A stretch of 64,000 nucleotides of DNA from Paenibacillus sp. J31TS4 (GCF_018403265.1 NZ_BOSI01000001.1:1302001-1366000), one strand, 5' to 3'; shown: positions 50,681 through 59,647, counted from the stretch's first letter. Made by a program: numbers and translations. The notes: generated by a model from the sequence alone, not told the origin.

Positions 50681-51774
50681 CGGTCTCCTCCTCCCGGCCG
50701 CAGAAGCGCGGTCCGTCCCGGACGGTGCCTCGCCTCCACCCATGCCTGCAGCGTCTTGCCGGCTTTGACCCCCTGCTTGAGCTCCCGGACTCTCTCCTTG
50801 GTCAGCATGGCAGGCGGGAGCTTCCCCGCAGACATATAGACGCCATGTTCCTCTCGGCCCGGTGCGATTGCGCGGTGCAGCAGAGCCAGCCGCAGCGCGT
50901 TCAAGCATTCGTCTGCAAGCGCATAGGGCAGGACGCCGAGCGAGACGAGGCTGCGGATACGGTAAACCGTGGTGGACTCGTGGATACCGTTCTCCAGCGC
51001 AAGCAAGCGGATGGCGTTCACAAGCGGGATGTATTCCCCGTACTTCACGTCCACGCTTCCCGTATCTTTGCCATATCGCTCCCGGATCAGCTGGCCGAAC
51101 ACGCCCATCGCCGCCTTGCGGTGCAGCGTGTTGGCAAGAAGCGCCCGAGCCAGCTCCGGGCTGGCCTGCACGGAGCGGAGAATGGTGCCGGCCAGGACGC
51201 ACGCCAGCTCCGAGTCGCCATGGATGCAGCGGACGTCGGAGACGATAAGCAGGTAGCGAAGCTCCTCCCATGCCGCCGTCTCGATCCAGCCGCGGATCGT
51301 CTCGAGCCATGCCTCATCCGAGCGGCGCCAGAACGGCTCCCGGCAGGTCACCTTGCCTTCGCACGGCGGGAAACCTGCCTCCTCCAGCAGCGAGGTGAGA
51401 CGGAGGCCGAGCTGCTCAAAATACGCCGAAGCCGCTGCTTCCGTGCCCGGTACCTGCCGGTACACCAGGCCATTGTCCTGGTCGCTCCACAGCGTCTGCT
51501 CCCTTCGTCCGCCGCTGCCGAACAGCACAAAGGCATACGGCACCGGCGGCCGTCCGAGACCGCGGACGGCCAGCTCCTCCTCAGCAAGCGCTGCCGTGCG
51601 CAATAGGATGGCGTCCTGCACGATGTTGACGGTTTCCGTCCATCCGAACGGATCGCTCTCCGGATGTTCCTGCCCAAGCATCCGGTCCATCATCCGTTCG
51701 CGCACGCACTTCAGCTCGGCTGGCGTCTTCCCGCAGGCTATCTGCTTCAGCCAATCCTCTCTAGGCACTGCCAT
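50677..51774 (-). CDS. DUF294 nucleotidyltransferase-like protein
   Basis: This 365-residue protein has a GlnD-type nucleotidyltransferase core: FVLFGSGGRREQTLWSDQDNGLVY (about 82-105), with the G-S-x-x-R and D-x-D-like residues. The C-terminal half (about 160-330) is the helical DUF294 substrate-binding part (DVKYGEYIPLVNAIRLLALENGI). Many relatives carry CBS domains in front; this one does not. It may transfer a nucleotide to a protein or small molecule, but the target is unknown. GGGAGG precedes the ATG. It is the first gene of a two-gene unit with the exonuclease. Confidence 0.88.
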   Translation of the reverse strand: MAVPREDWLKQIACGKTPAELKCVRERMMDRMLGQEHPESDPFGWTETVNIVQDAILLRTAALAEEELAVRGLGRPPVPYAFVLFGSGGRREQTLWSDQDNGLVYRQVPGTEAAASAYFEQLGLRLTSLLEEAGFPPCEGKVTCREPFWRRSDEAWLETIRGWIETAAWEELRYLLIVSDVRCIHGDSELACVLAGTILRSVQASPELARALLANTLHRKAAMGVFGQLIRERYGKDTGSVDVKYGEYIPLVNAIRLLALENGIHESTTVYRIRSLVSLGVLPYALADECLNALRLALLHRAIAPGREEHGVYMSAGKLPPAMLTKERVRELKQGVKAGKTLQAWVEARHRPGRTALLRPGGGDR

Positions 51775-52279
51775 TGGGCCGCCTCCCTTCCTCTATCTCT
51801 CCCTGCCCCGCCGGGCGTGTGTGTCCTGCTAGATAGATCTTTATCCGATTGGTCTTTCAGTCCCCCGATCGGATATACTTTAGTAACGGGACGGACACGC
51901 TGCGCTCTTCATGCCGGCAAGGTTTGTCTTCACCAAATCGTCACGCTTTGCCGATCGATTTGAATTTCCTGCGTACGCTTACAACCATGACTTTTTATGT
52001 AACATATACTTACGCGTTGTTTCTCTTTGTTGGTATTATAGCGGGTGGAATTCCCTTTCAGCAACGAAAATTTGACAGCAGCTTGTCTTTTCTCTCCGTT
52101 TTTTGGTAAGTATATCTGACATCTTCTAAGTCCCATCTGCTAATTGTTTCCTTTATCCTTCCGTTTCCGGTGACCTGTTCCCCCAATTTTGACCAAAAGC
52201 ATCACGTTTGACTGTATGGTTTAAATATTTTATGATGGGGCTATCTGCAAGGAATCGGCCTAAGAAGGGAGGAAACGAC
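51775..52279. other. Long intergenic region between divergent operons
   Basis: About 500 bases, unusually AT-rich in the middle (51960-52240). TATCCGAT at 51842-51849 and ATCGGATA at 51868-51875 form a perfect 8-base inverted repeat with an 18-base spacer, close to the DUF294 start, so an operator or hairpin is possible. The plus-strand promoter of the MerR gene lies at 52208-52236. I see no gene; short open frames here lack ribosome sites. Confidence 0.6.
52208..52236 (+). promoter_or_regulatory. Promoter of the MerR-yugP unit
   Basis: TTGACT and TATGAT are 17 bases apart, 44 bases before the MerR start codon. Confidence 0.7.
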
Positions 52280-52719
52280 ATGGGGATACGAAGCTTTACC
52301 GCATAGGAGAGCTGGCCAAGAAGGCCAAGCTCAGCCAGCGCACGATCGACTATTACACCAAGCTCGGCCTGCTGGTGCCGGAGAAGCGCTCGGACAACAA
52401 TTATCGCTATTATAGCGATGAAACCTTAGTCCGCCTCAAACGTATTGAAACATTAAAGAAAGAGAAGTATACCCTCGAGGAAATCAAAAGCAATCTGGAG
52501 CTGCTGAACAAGGTGAGCCACGACGAGGAAGTAACGGAGAAGCTCAACGGCGTTCAGCTTCATATGCAGCAGCTCGAGAAGGAGATCAAGGAGCTGAGTC
52601 CGATTCTCGAGCAGATGAAGCCGCACCAGGTGAAGCGCGCCTACAAGCTGCTGACGCCGCAGTCCGCGGCCTGCATCGAAGCGATTCTGCTTTTGCTCGG
52701 CAAGGGACCTCTTCTTTAA
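52280..52719 (+). pseudogene. MerR-family regulator, apparent 1-base deletion after the start codon
   Basis: A GGGAGG site at 52267-52272 points to the ATG at 52280, but that frame stops after eight codons. The neighbouring frame encodes an intact MerR N-terminus from 52285 (DTKLYRIGELAKKAKLSQRT, then IDYYTKLGLLVPEKRSDNNYRYY) and runs to 52719. One more G in the GGGG run at 52282-52285 would give ATG GGG GAT ACG and a normal 146-residue protein: helix-turn-helix, wing, and a C-terminal coiled coil. The shorter frame from GTG 52375 would lack the DNA-binding helices. It may be a true mutation or a read error. It lies 42 bases ahead of yugP. Confidence 0.8.
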
Positions 52720-52761
52720 ACAAAAGATATCATTCTATTGGATAGGATGGAGGAATCAAGC

Positions 52762-53451
52762 ATGTTCTACTTTTCTTACCCATGGGACATCCTCATCATC
52801 GCCGCGTTCGGCCTTTCCATCCTGGCTTCCTTCGGAGTCAGGAGAACGTTCAACCGCTGGTCCCAGGTCCATACGTCGTCCGGCATGACCGGCTATGAAG
52901 CCGCCAGACGGATGCTCGATGCTAACGGCCTGCACGACGTCCCGATCGAGCCGATTCCCGGCGCGCTGTCGGACCATTACGATCCGATTAGCCGGGTCGT
53001 GCGTCTGTCCGAGCCGGTCTACTACGAGAATTCGATCTCGGCCGTATCCGTCGCCTGCCACGAGGTGGGCCACGCCATCCAGCATAAGGTGCATTACCCG
53101 ATGCTCGTCATGCGCCACCGGATGTTCCCGCTCGTTAATTTCACCTCGAGCTTCGCGCCGATTCTCATCATCGCCGGCCTGATCTTCCAGCAGTTCAACT
53201 TCCTGCTCGGTCTCGGCATTCTGTTCTTCTCCGCCGCGGTTCTGTTCCAGGTCGTCACGCTGCCGGTCGAGTTCAACGCCAGCAGCCGCGCCCGCAACTT
53301 GATGGTCGCCGAGGGCTTCATCACGAACGAGGAAGAAACCGGTGTCGCCAAAGTGCTCAACGCCGCTGCCATGACGTACGTGGCCGCCGCCTTGATCGCC
53401 GTCCTCGAGCTGCTCAAGTACATCTCCATCTTCAACAATCGCAACGATTGA
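52762..53451 (+). CDS. yugP: YugP-like membrane zinc metallopeptidase
   Basis: This 229-residue membrane protein has the zinc-protease motif ACHEVGHAIQH (H-E-x-x-H) after an N-terminal span (IIAAFGLSILASFGV), and three further spans in the second half. The pattern YEAARRMLDANGLHDV, DHYDPISRVVRLSE and FPVNFT-like LVNFTSSFAP is that of the YugP/DUF2306-type zinc metallopeptidase family found throughout Bacillales. Its substrate is unknown. GGATGGAGG sets the start at 52762. It is probably cotranscribed with the MerR gene and followed by a strong terminator. Confidence 0.9.
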   Translation: MFYFSYPWDILIIAAFGLSILASFGVRRTFNRWSQVHTSSGMTGYEAARRMLDANGLHDVPIEPIPGALSDHYDPISRVVRLSEPVYYENSISAVSVACHEVGHAIQHKVHYPMLVMRHRMFPLVNFTSSFAPILIIAGLIFQQFNFLLGLGILFFSAAVLFQVVTLPVEFNASSRARNLMVAEGFITNEEETGVAKVLNAAAMTYVAAALIAVLELLKYISIFNNRND

Positions 53452-53485
53452 TGAACCCTTGAGGCAATCGCCTCTTGGACAGAAG

Positions 53486-53524
53486 AAGCCCGCTGACCGG
53501 TCGAACCGGCAGCGGGCTTTTTTT
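53486..53524 (+). terminator. Terminator of yugP
   Basis: An AAGCCCGCTG/CAGCGGGCTT stem with an inner CCGGT arm is followed by TTTTTT. Confidence 0.9.
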
Positions 53525-53603
53525 GATGGGACGAAGGCCGGGGCACCGGCTGCTTACGCTTGGTATGCGGCCTCATGCGGCATCCGGCCAGCGGAGCCAT
53601 CCT

Positions 53604-54497
53604 TCACTGCTGCTTGCGGAAGTATTCCAGCAGGAACCGCTGGAACACCTCCGCGACGGGGGGCAGCTTCTCGTCCTTGCGCCGGATAAGCCCGATCGTC
53701 CGGGTAACCTTGGGCTCCGTGATCGCTACCTTGGCGGGCTGCAGGAGCGAGGTTTCCGTCAGCGCCATCTCCGGCATCATGCTGACGCCCATCCCGGCCG
53801 CAACGAGGCCGCGGATCGTATCGGTCTCCTCCCCTTCGAACTCGATCCGGGGCATGAAGCCCGCCTGCTTGCAGGCCGCCAGCACAATGCGGCGCAGCGA
53901 GTAGGCTTCGCTGAACATGACGAACGATTCGTCCTGCAGCTCCTCGAGCCGGATCTCCGTCTCGCTGGCCAGCCGATGCTGCTTGGGCAGAATCGCGAAC
54001 AGCTCCTCCGTGAGCAGCAGCTCGCCCGCCACAAAATCATGCGTGTCCGGGAACGGGGAGATGAACGACAGGTCGATCTCTCCTTCAATGATATCGCGGA
54101 TCAAACTTAGAAACGTCCCCTGGCGGAGACGGAATTTCACATTCGGATGCTGCTTGCGGAATGCCGCCACAACCGTCGGCAGCAGATTGATGCCCAGGCT
54201 GTGGGGAAAGCCGACACGAACCTCGCCGAGCGTCGGATCGAGGAATTCATGCACCTCCACGACCGCACGTTCGAGATCGGCTAGAATGGTTTCCACGCGT
54301 GCTAGGAACAGCTTGCCGACCGAGGTCAGCTGCAGATTGCGTCCTTTTTGCACGAACAGCATGATGCCGAGCTCCTGCTCAAGCTGGTGAATCTGCCGGC
54401 TGACGGCCGACTGCGCCACGTGCAGCTCCTCCGCCGCTTGGGTCACGTGCTGCTTCTGGGCGACCTTCACAAAGTATTGCAGCTGTCTTAATTCCAC
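53604..54497 (-). CDS. LysR-family transcriptional regulator
   Basis: This 297-residue regulator has an N-terminal winged helix (ELRQLQYFVKVAQKQHVTQAAEELHVAQSAVSRQIHQLE) and a C-terminal two-lobed effector domain (GEVRVGFPHSLGINLLPTVVAAF onwards). The GTG at 54497 is chosen because GAGGAGG lies six bases before it and yields the classical MELRQLQYF start. It is divergent from tpx with a 155-base shared region, so tpx is its most likely target. Whether it senses oxidants through cysteines is unclear; only one cysteine (AACKQAGF) is obvious in the effector domain. Confidence 0.93.
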   Translation of the reverse strand: MELRQLQYFVKVAQKQHVTQAAEELHVAQSAVSRQIHQLEQELGIMLFVQKGRNLQLTSVGKLFLARVETILADLERAVVEVHEFLDPTLGEVRVGFPHSLGINLLPTVVAAFRKQHPNVKFRLRQGTFLSLIRDIIEGEIDLSFISPFPDTHDFVAGELLLTEELFAILPKQHRLASETEIRLEELQDESFVMFSEAYSLRRIVLAACKQAGFMPRIEFEGEETDTIRGLVAAGMGVSMMPEMALTETSLLQPAKVAITEPKVTRTIGLIRRKDEKLPPVAEVFQRFLLEYFRKQQ

Positions 54498-54561
54498 TGC
54501 CTTCCTCCTCATACAAACAGCCCTTTCCGGCTTCAGAAGCCCGCGCGCCGCGGTTCCTTCA

Positions 54562-54592
54562 TTGGACAAGGGTCTTCTTTCCATATTATAAT
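54562..54592 (+). promoter_or_regulatory. Promoter of tpx
   Basis: TTGGAC is followed by TATTAT after 16 bases and overlapping TATAAT after 19 bases. It lies in the region shared with the divergent LysR gene, where that regulator probably binds. Confidence 0.5.
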
Positions 54593-54652
54593 AAGTTGCA
54601 GCACAAATAAACCAAGTCCTACGACCTGAATTCTAAAGGAGGCCGTTCTTCC

Positions 54653-55156
54653 ATGGCACAAGCCACGTTCAAAGGCAATCCGATTACTCTTGTCGGAACC
54701 GAGGTAAAGGTGGGCGATCAAGCGCCCGACTTCAAAATCAGCAAATCGCTGGTCGAGGATGCTTCCCTCTCCGACTATGCCGGCAAGGTGAAGCTCATCA
54801 GCGTCGTTCCTTCGCTCGACACAGGCGTATGCGACGCGCAAACCCGCCGTTTCAACGAAGAAGCCGCCAAGCTTGGCGACAATGTCGTCATCCTGACGAT
54901 CAGCGTCGACCTGCCGTTCGCGCAGTCCCGCTGGTGCGGAGCCGCTGGCGTCGACAAGGTCGTAACCCTGTCCGACTACAAGAACCGCTCCTTCGGCAAA
55001 GCTTACGGCGTGCTGATCGAGGAATTCCAGCTGCTCATGCGGTCCATCTTTGTCATCGACGCGGAGGGCAAGGTCCAGTACGTGGAGTACCTGGGCGAAA
55101 TGACCGAGCATCCGAATTACGAGGCCGCCATCGAGGCTGTGAAGAAGCTCGTCTAA
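54653..55156 (+). CDS. tpx: Thiol peroxidase
   Basis: This 167-residue atypical 2-Cys peroxiredoxin has the peroxidatic cysteine in [18 protein letters not shown] (about residue 60) and the resolving cysteine in SRWCGAAG (about 94). It reduces hydrogen peroxide and organic peroxides with electrons from thioredoxin in the cytoplasm. Length and pattern are typical. AAAGGAGG precedes the ATG. It is a single gene facing the LysR regulator, with a strong terminator after it. Confidence 0.96.
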   Translation: MAQATFKGNPITLVGTEVKVGDQAPDFKISKSLVEDASLSDYAGKVKLISVVPSLDTGVCDAQTRRFNEEAAKLGDNVVILTISVDLPFAQSRWCGAAGVDKVVTLSDYKNRSFGKAYGVLIEEFQLLMRSIFVIDAEGKVQYVEYLGEMTEHPNYEAAIEAVKKLV

Positions 55157-55188
55157 TTGGTCCGGTCAAGGTCCCTTACATACGGCAT

Positions 55189-55227
55189 AAAAGCGGAGGA
55201 AGAGCTGGCTCTTCCCCCGCTTTTTTT
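55189..55227 (+). terminator. Terminator of tpx
   Basis: An AAAAGCGG...GGAAGAGC arm pairs with GCTCTTCC...CCGCTTTT and runs into TTTTTTT. Confidence 0.85.
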
Positions 55228-55265
55228 GTTGGACCTTGCGAAATCGGCGCCGCTTTACCGAAACG

Positions 55266-55332
55266 AGAGAACGAGAAGAGAACCGGCGGGACGGTGAGAG
55301 AATAGTCTCCCCTCACCGTCTCCCGCCGGTTC
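55266..55332 (-). terminator. Long hairpin after the DUF1499-like gene
   Basis: GAACCGGCGGG-ACGGTGAG (from 55280) pairs with CTCACCGT-CTCCCGCCGGTTC (to 55332) with a two-base bulge. On the minus strand it is followed by a pyrimidine-rich CTCTTCTCGTTCTCTCGTTT stretch. Confidence 0.5.
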
Positions 55333-55372
55333 CCTCCCTTCCAGAGCTGCCGGCCGGACCCGGCAGAGCCCC

Positions 55373-55762
55373 TTACTTCTCGTCCTTGTAAGCGGCCAGC
55401 TTCCGGTCCAATGCTTTATAAATGTCGAGAATGGTCCGATAATTGCCTCCGAGATCGCCGAGCGATCCGCGGGATGCCGAATAGATATCGATTGCCGTCT
55501 TGACAGGCGTAATGGTGAACAGCGTGATGGTAATGTCCTGCCGGCGGCCGGTGATCGTCCGCTTCTCCACGACGATCTCGCCGACATTCGGCACTTCGTG
55601 CAGCAGCTTGTACCCGTTCAGCTTCTTGAGGACGCCGACCACTTCGTCCCATACTTTTTCTTTGGACAGCTTGTAGTACCTTGTCTTTAACAGAGGATCT
55701 CTAGCCTTCTCCCCGGTTTGCTCGAAACTTCGCACCAATCCCGCCAATGTTCGCTTCAGCAA
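55373..55762 (-). CDS. DUF1499-like small protein
   Basis: This 129-residue soluble protein ends with AIDIYSASRGSLGDLGGNYR, which resembles the RSASR-G-DLG-NR signature of DUF1499 proteins; the first half is helical and basic. No function is established for the family. The TTG at 55762 is a tentative start: CAGGAG lies very close to it, so a slightly different start is possible. It is a single gene between two terminators. Confidence 0.6.
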   Translation of the reverse strand: MLKRTLAGLVRSFEQTGEKARDPLLKTRYYKLSKEKVWDEVVGVLKKLNGYKLLHEVPNVGEIVVEKRTITGRRQDITITLFTITPVKTAIDIYSASRGSLGDLGGNYRTILDIYKALDRKLAAYKDEK

Positions 55763-55882
55763 AACTCCTGCCCCCTCAATGACTGTCTGCCGGGTGGGTC
55801 CCCGACTGTCCTTTCTATCATCTTACCATTGTTTACAGGCAAGCAAAAGAGAAACTAGGCAAAAGAGCCTACAGTGGACCGC

Positions 55883-55914
55883 AAAAAAGCGGACCTCCCT
55901 TTCGGGACGCCCGC
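55883..55914 (-). terminator. Terminator of the gal-type operon
   Basis: On the minus strand AGCGG-C-TCCC and GGGA-G-CCGCT pair around a GAAA loop and run into TTTTTT, about 35 bases past the pfkB-type stop. Confidence 0.75.
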
Positions 55915-55948
55915 TATGGGCCCTAAGAACCCGGCCGCATCCTGCTGC

Positions 55949-56878
55949 CTACAGCCGGTCGATCCGGATTTGCGGCAGCAGCTCCTCTACCTGGGCGGGA
56001 TCGACGGTTCCAGCGTCTCGGGTGAGCGCGTTGGCGGTCCCGCAGGCGGACGCGAGCCGCAGACTGTCCTCCATCGAGAGACCCCGGCGGACCGCCGCGG
56101 CCATGCCGGCCACGAACGAGTCGCCGCAGCCCACCGTATTCACCGGCGTGATACGGGGCACCGTCACCCGGTACAACTCGCCGCCGATCCCCGCGAGGGA
56201 GCCGCCGGCGCCCAGGGAGACGGTGACGCAGCCGATGCCGTCCTCCATGAGACGTCGGATGCTCGCGTGCAGCTCGCTCTCCGGTCCGAGCGGCCGGCCG
56301 AGCAGCCGCTCGACCTCCGTCTCATTCGGCTTGATGAAGTCCGGCGAGGCGGCAACCCCGGCCGCCAGCGCGTCTCCGCTCGTATCGAGGAATACCCGGG
56401 CACCCTCGGCGCGGGCCGCTTCCATCAGCGAAGCGTACGCGTCGGGAGCCGCCCCCTGCGGCAGACTGCCGGAGAAGGCGACGACCGACGCGCCGCGCGC
56501 CAGCTGGCGGATCTTGTCCCGCAGGCGGCTCCAATCCTCCTGTCCGGTCGCCGGCCCCTGCTCGAGCAGCTCGGTCGACCGGCCGCTGCCGCGCTCGATG
56601 ATGTTCAGACACACCCGCGATTCTCCCTCAATAGCGACGAAATCGTTCGTGATGCCCTGGCGGTCCAGCTCAGTCCGGATGAACCGGCCGTTATGCCCGC
56701 CGAGGAATCCGGTCGCTATTACCGGTTCGCCGAGCAGATGCGCGACGCGGGCGACGTTGATCCCTTTGCCGCCCGGAATCGCCCGGATGTCCGGGACCCG
56801 CGACACTGTTCCCGGCTCCAACCGGTCGACAAAATAGGATTTGTCGATGGCCGCGTTAACCGTAACCGTTACAATCAT
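55949..56878 (-). CDS. PfkB-type sugar-phosphate kinase (1-phosphofructokinase/tagatose-6-phosphate kinase group)
   Basis: This 309-residue kinase of the ribokinase fold belongs to the FruK/LacC subgroup, judged from VTVNAAIDKSYFVDRLEPG, RAIPGGKGINVARVAHLLG and the catalytic NTVGCGDSFVAGMAAAV (base D near residue 254). It phosphorylates a ketose phosphate to the bisphosphate. Sequence alone does not separate fructose-1-phosphate from tagatose-6-phosphate. Being last in an operon with gal genes and a class II aldolase favours tagatose-6-phosphate, but FruK is possible. GGGGAG precedes the ATG; the galT stop lies 32 bases upstream. Confidence 0.88.
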   Translation of the reverse strand: MIVTVTVNAAIDKSYFVDRLEPGTVSRVPDIRAIPGGKGINVARVAHLLGEPVIATGFLGGHNGRFIRTELDRQGITNDFVAIEGESRVCLNIIERGSGRSTELLEQGPATGQEDWSRLRDKIRQLARGASVVAFSGSLPQGAAPDAYASLMEAARAEGARVFLDTSGDALAAGVAASPDFIKPNETEVERLLGRPLGPESELHASIRRLMEDGIGCVTVSLGAGGSLAGIGGELYRVTVPRITPVNTVGCGDSFVAGMAAAVRRGLSMEDSLRLASACGTANALTRDAGTVDPAQVEELLPQIRIDRL

Positions 56879-56910
56879 CCGTTCTCCCCACCTTGCGTTC
56901 GTAATCAGGC

Positions 56911-58503
56911 TTATGCGCCGTCTCCGATCTCCTGGAAGCCCTCCTCTTCCAGATACCGGCGAAACGCCTCCTGTCCCTCTTGCGTGCGTTTGAACACACC
57001 CGCATCCATCAGCACCTCGAGATACTTGCTGCCCACTTCGTCGCGCACAAGCTGCCGCGCTTCGTCCAGCGGCCGGCCTCCGCCGTATCGGCCGAGCAGC
57101 TCGTCGATCCAGTCGGCGTGGGCGGCTAACGGATGCCCTTCCCGGCGCCAGTCGGCCTCCCCGCTGGGTGCCGCAGACAGGATGCCCGCGATCTCCTCGA
57201 GCTCCTGCTGCAGCCTGCCCGGCAGTACCGCCAATCCCATAACCTCGATCAGCCCGATGTTCTCCTTCTTGATATGGTGGAGATGGGCGTGCGGATGGAA
57301 CAAGCCGAGCGGGTGCTCCTCCGTCGTCCGGTTGTTGCGCAGCACGAGATCGAGCCGGTACCGGCCGTCCTCCAGACGGCGGGCGATCGGCGTGATCGTG
57401 TTATGCGGCGTCTCGGTGCCGTCGTCCGCCCGGCTGAAGGCGAGAATGTCCGCCGCTTTGTCGGAATGGCTCCGCCAGCCGTCCAGCAGCTTGCCGGCGA
57501 GGCGCGTCAGCTCGCCGCGGTCCGCGCCCGTCAGCCGGATGACCGACAGCGGCCAGCGGACGATCGCCGCTTCGACGTCCGGAAATGCGGGATGGCGGAA
57601 ATGCGCGTCTTCACCTGCTTTGTCCATCGCAAACGTATGACGTCCTCCCTGAAAATGGTCGTGGCTCAGAATCGAGCCTCCAACGATCGGCAGATCGGCA
57701 TTCGACCCGATGAAGTAATGCGGGAAGGCGTCCAGCACGTCGAACAGGCGGACGAACGTCTCCTCGCTCAGCTTCATCGGCACATGCCGGCCGTTCAGCA
57801 CGATGCAGTGCTCGTTGTAGTAAACGTATGGCGAGTATTGGAAGAACCAGGTCTCCCCGGCCAGCTCGAGCGGCAGGACGCGGAGGTTCTGCCGGGCCGG
57901 GTGGTTCAGCCGGCCCGCGTAGCCGACATTTTCGGGACAGAGCAGGCACTTGGGATAATGACCTTGCGGCATGCTCCGCTCGGCAGCGATCGTCTTCGGA
58001 TCCTTCTCCGGCTTGGACAGATTAATCGTGATCTCCAGCTCCCCATACGGAGTCTTCGCCTGCCAATAGGCGTTCTTCGCGATCCGGTCCATGCGGATGT
58101 AGTTCGTCTCGATCGCCAAGCGGTAGAACCAGTCGGTCGCTTCCTGGACGGAAGCCTCACGGGCAAGCTCCTCGAACCGGCGGATCGTTTCTGAGGGACG
58201 AGGCATGAGAAGCCCCATCAGCCGGGCATCCAGCAGATCCCGCTGCGTGACCGAGCGGTCCGGCAGCACACCGCGGTCTGCCGCATCGTCCAGAAGACGG
58301 TCCAGGATCGGCACAGGGCTGTCCATCGCGTCCAGCTCCCTCAGCTCCTCCCCGCTCCATTCTCCCTGCCAGGGTTCCTCAATCCGGAGCGCGTCCAGCA
58401 GCGCGTTTGTCGCCAGATGGCGGTCCGCCGCTTCCAGCAGGCCCTTTCTCTCTCCGAATGCGACGAGGCGCGCTATCTCTTTCCTGCTGTCTGCTTGTGT
58501 CAT
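56911..58503 (-). CDS. galT: Galactose-1-phosphate uridylyltransferase (Firmicutes type)
   Basis: This 530-residue enzyme of the Leloir pathway exchanges UMP between UDP-glucose and galactose-1-phosphate. It is the long Gram-positive GalT form: KCLLCPENVGYAGR, PYVYYNEHCIVLNGRHVPM, GGSILSHDHFQGGRH, and HPHAHLHHIKKENIGLIEVMG near the end. The start at 58503 follows GGGGGGCG; longer readings run into galE. It is cotranscribed with galE upstream and the pfkB-type kinase downstream. Confidence 0.95.
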   Translation of the reverse strand: MTQADSRKEIARLVAFGERKGLLEAADRHLATNALLDALRIEEPWQGEWSGEELRELDAMDSPVPILDRLLDDAADRGVLPDRSVTQRDLLDARLMGLLMPRPSETIRRFEELAREASVQEATDWFYRLAIETNYIRMDRIAKNAYWQAKTPYGELEITINLSKPEKDPKTIAAERSMPQGHYPKCLLCPENVGYAGRLNHPARQNLRVLPLELAGETWFFQYSPYVYYNEHCIVLNGRHVPMKLSEETFVRLFDVLDAFPHYFIGSNADLPIVGGSILSHDHFQGGRHTFAMDKAGEDAHFRHPAFPDVEAAIVRWPLSVIRLTGADRGELTRLAGKLLDGWRSHSDKAADILAFSRADDGTETPHNTITPIARRLEDGRYRLDLVLRNNRTTEEHPLGLFHPHAHLHHIKKENIGLIEVMGLAVLPGRLQQELEEIAGILSAAPSGEADWRREGHPLAAHADWIDELLGRYGGGRPLDEARQLVRDEVGSKYLEVLMDAGVFKRTQEGQEAFRRYLEEEGFQEIGDGA

Positions 58504-58579
58504 CGTTTCACGCCCCCCATTCTCAAATAGAGGCTTCGGACCGCCTCCGATGATAGGGGCGGCGCCGAAGCCGTTTGCT

Positions 58580-59566
58580 TTACTCTTCGTACCCGTCCGG
58601 GTGCTGCTTGTGCCAGTTCCAAGCCGACGCGACAATCTCTTCGAGCCGATCGCGCTTCGGCTGCCAGCCCAGCTCGCGCTTCGCCTTCTCCGAGGAGGCG
58701 ATCAGCACGGCGGGATCGCCCGCCCGGCGCGGCTGCACCGCAGCCGGGATCGGATGCCCCGTCACCCGTCTTGCTACTTCGAGCATCTCCTGGACGGAGT
58801 AGCCCTGGCCGCTGCCGAGGTTGTAGATGTCGCTGGCTCCGCCGCTGCGCAGGCGGTCGAGCGCTAGCAGATGGGCGTCAGCGAGGTCGGAGACGTGCAG
58901 GTAATCGCGGATGCAGGTCCCGTCCTCCGTCGGATAATCGTCGCCGAAGATGGCGACCTGGTCCCGTTTGCCGAGCGGCACCTGTAGGATAACTGGAATG
59001 AGATGTGTCTCCGGATCGTGATCCTCCCCGATGCGTCCGCTCTCGTGCGCGCCGGCCGCGTTGAAGTAACGCAGCGATACGTAGCGGATGCCATGGGCCG
59101 TCTCGAACCATCTCATCAGACGCTCCATGGCGAGCTTCGTCTCGCCGTACACGCTCGTCGGCTCCGTCTTGTCCGTCTCCTTGATCGGCACCTGCTCCGG
59201 TTCGCCGTAGGTCGCCGCCGTGGAGGAGAAGACGATTTTGTCTGCGCCGTATTCCCTCATCTTCTCCAGCAGGATAAGCGTCCCGTGCAGGTTATTGTCG
59301 TAGTATTTCGCCGGCTCGGTCATGCTCTCCCCGACGAGGGAGTACGCGGCGAAATGAATAACCGCGTCAATCGCATTCTCCCGGAATACGCCGTCCAGGA
59401 ACGCAGCGTCCCGCAGGTCGCCCACATAAAGCTTGCCTCCGAGCACCGCCTGCCGGTGTCCCTTCTCCAAATTGTCGACGATCACGACTTCTTCCCCCGC
59501 GTCCAGCAGGGCCGCCACCGTATGCGAGCCGATGTACCCGGCTCCTCCCGTCACCAATACCGCCAT
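58580..59566 (-). CDS. galE: UDP-glucose 4-epimerase
   Basis: This 328-residue short-chain dehydrogenase-fold enzyme interconverts UDP-galactose and UDP-glucose through bound NAD. The NAD motif is VTGGAGYIGSH (residues 5-15), the catalytic region is FSSTAATYGEP with YGETKLAME (Y-x-x-x-K), and RYFNAAGA is the family mark. AAAGGAGG precedes the ATG. It is part of the galK-galE-galT run and completes the Leloir pathway. Confidence 0.97.
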   Translation of the reverse strand: MAVLVTGGAGYIGSHTVAALLDAGEEVVIVDNLEKGHRQAVLGGKLYVGDLRDAAFLDGVFRENAIDAVIHFAAYSLVGESMTEPAKYYDNNLHGTLILLEKMREYGADKIVFSSTAATYGEPEQVPIKETDKTEPTSVYGETKLAMERLMRWFETAHGIRYVSLRYFNAAGAHESGRIGEDHDPETHLIPVILQVPLGKRDQVAIFGDDYPTEDGTCIRDYLHVSDLADAHLLALDRLRSGGASDIYNLGSGQGYSVQEMLEVARRVTGHPIPAAVQPRRAGDPAVLIASSEKAKRELGWQPKRDRLEEIVASAWNWHKQHPDGYEE

Positions 59567-59647
59567 GATGTGTTTGCCTCCTTTGTCTGTTAGCCTGCCC
59601 GTTCGGTAGGTGGAACCGTCCGGGTCGGGCGGCTTAACACAGCTCTG

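Noticed and set aside
51998-52014. GlnR/TnrA-like site (TGTAA-7-TTAC) upstream of the MerR gene
   Set aside because: One half-site is imperfect, the distance to the promoter is large and the MerR protein is not GlnR-like, so a chance match in AT-rich DNA is more likely.
55874-57640. Long plus-strand open frame across the pfkB-type and galT genes
   Set aside because: Both minus-strand genes have full family motifs; the plus-strand frame crosses their boundary.
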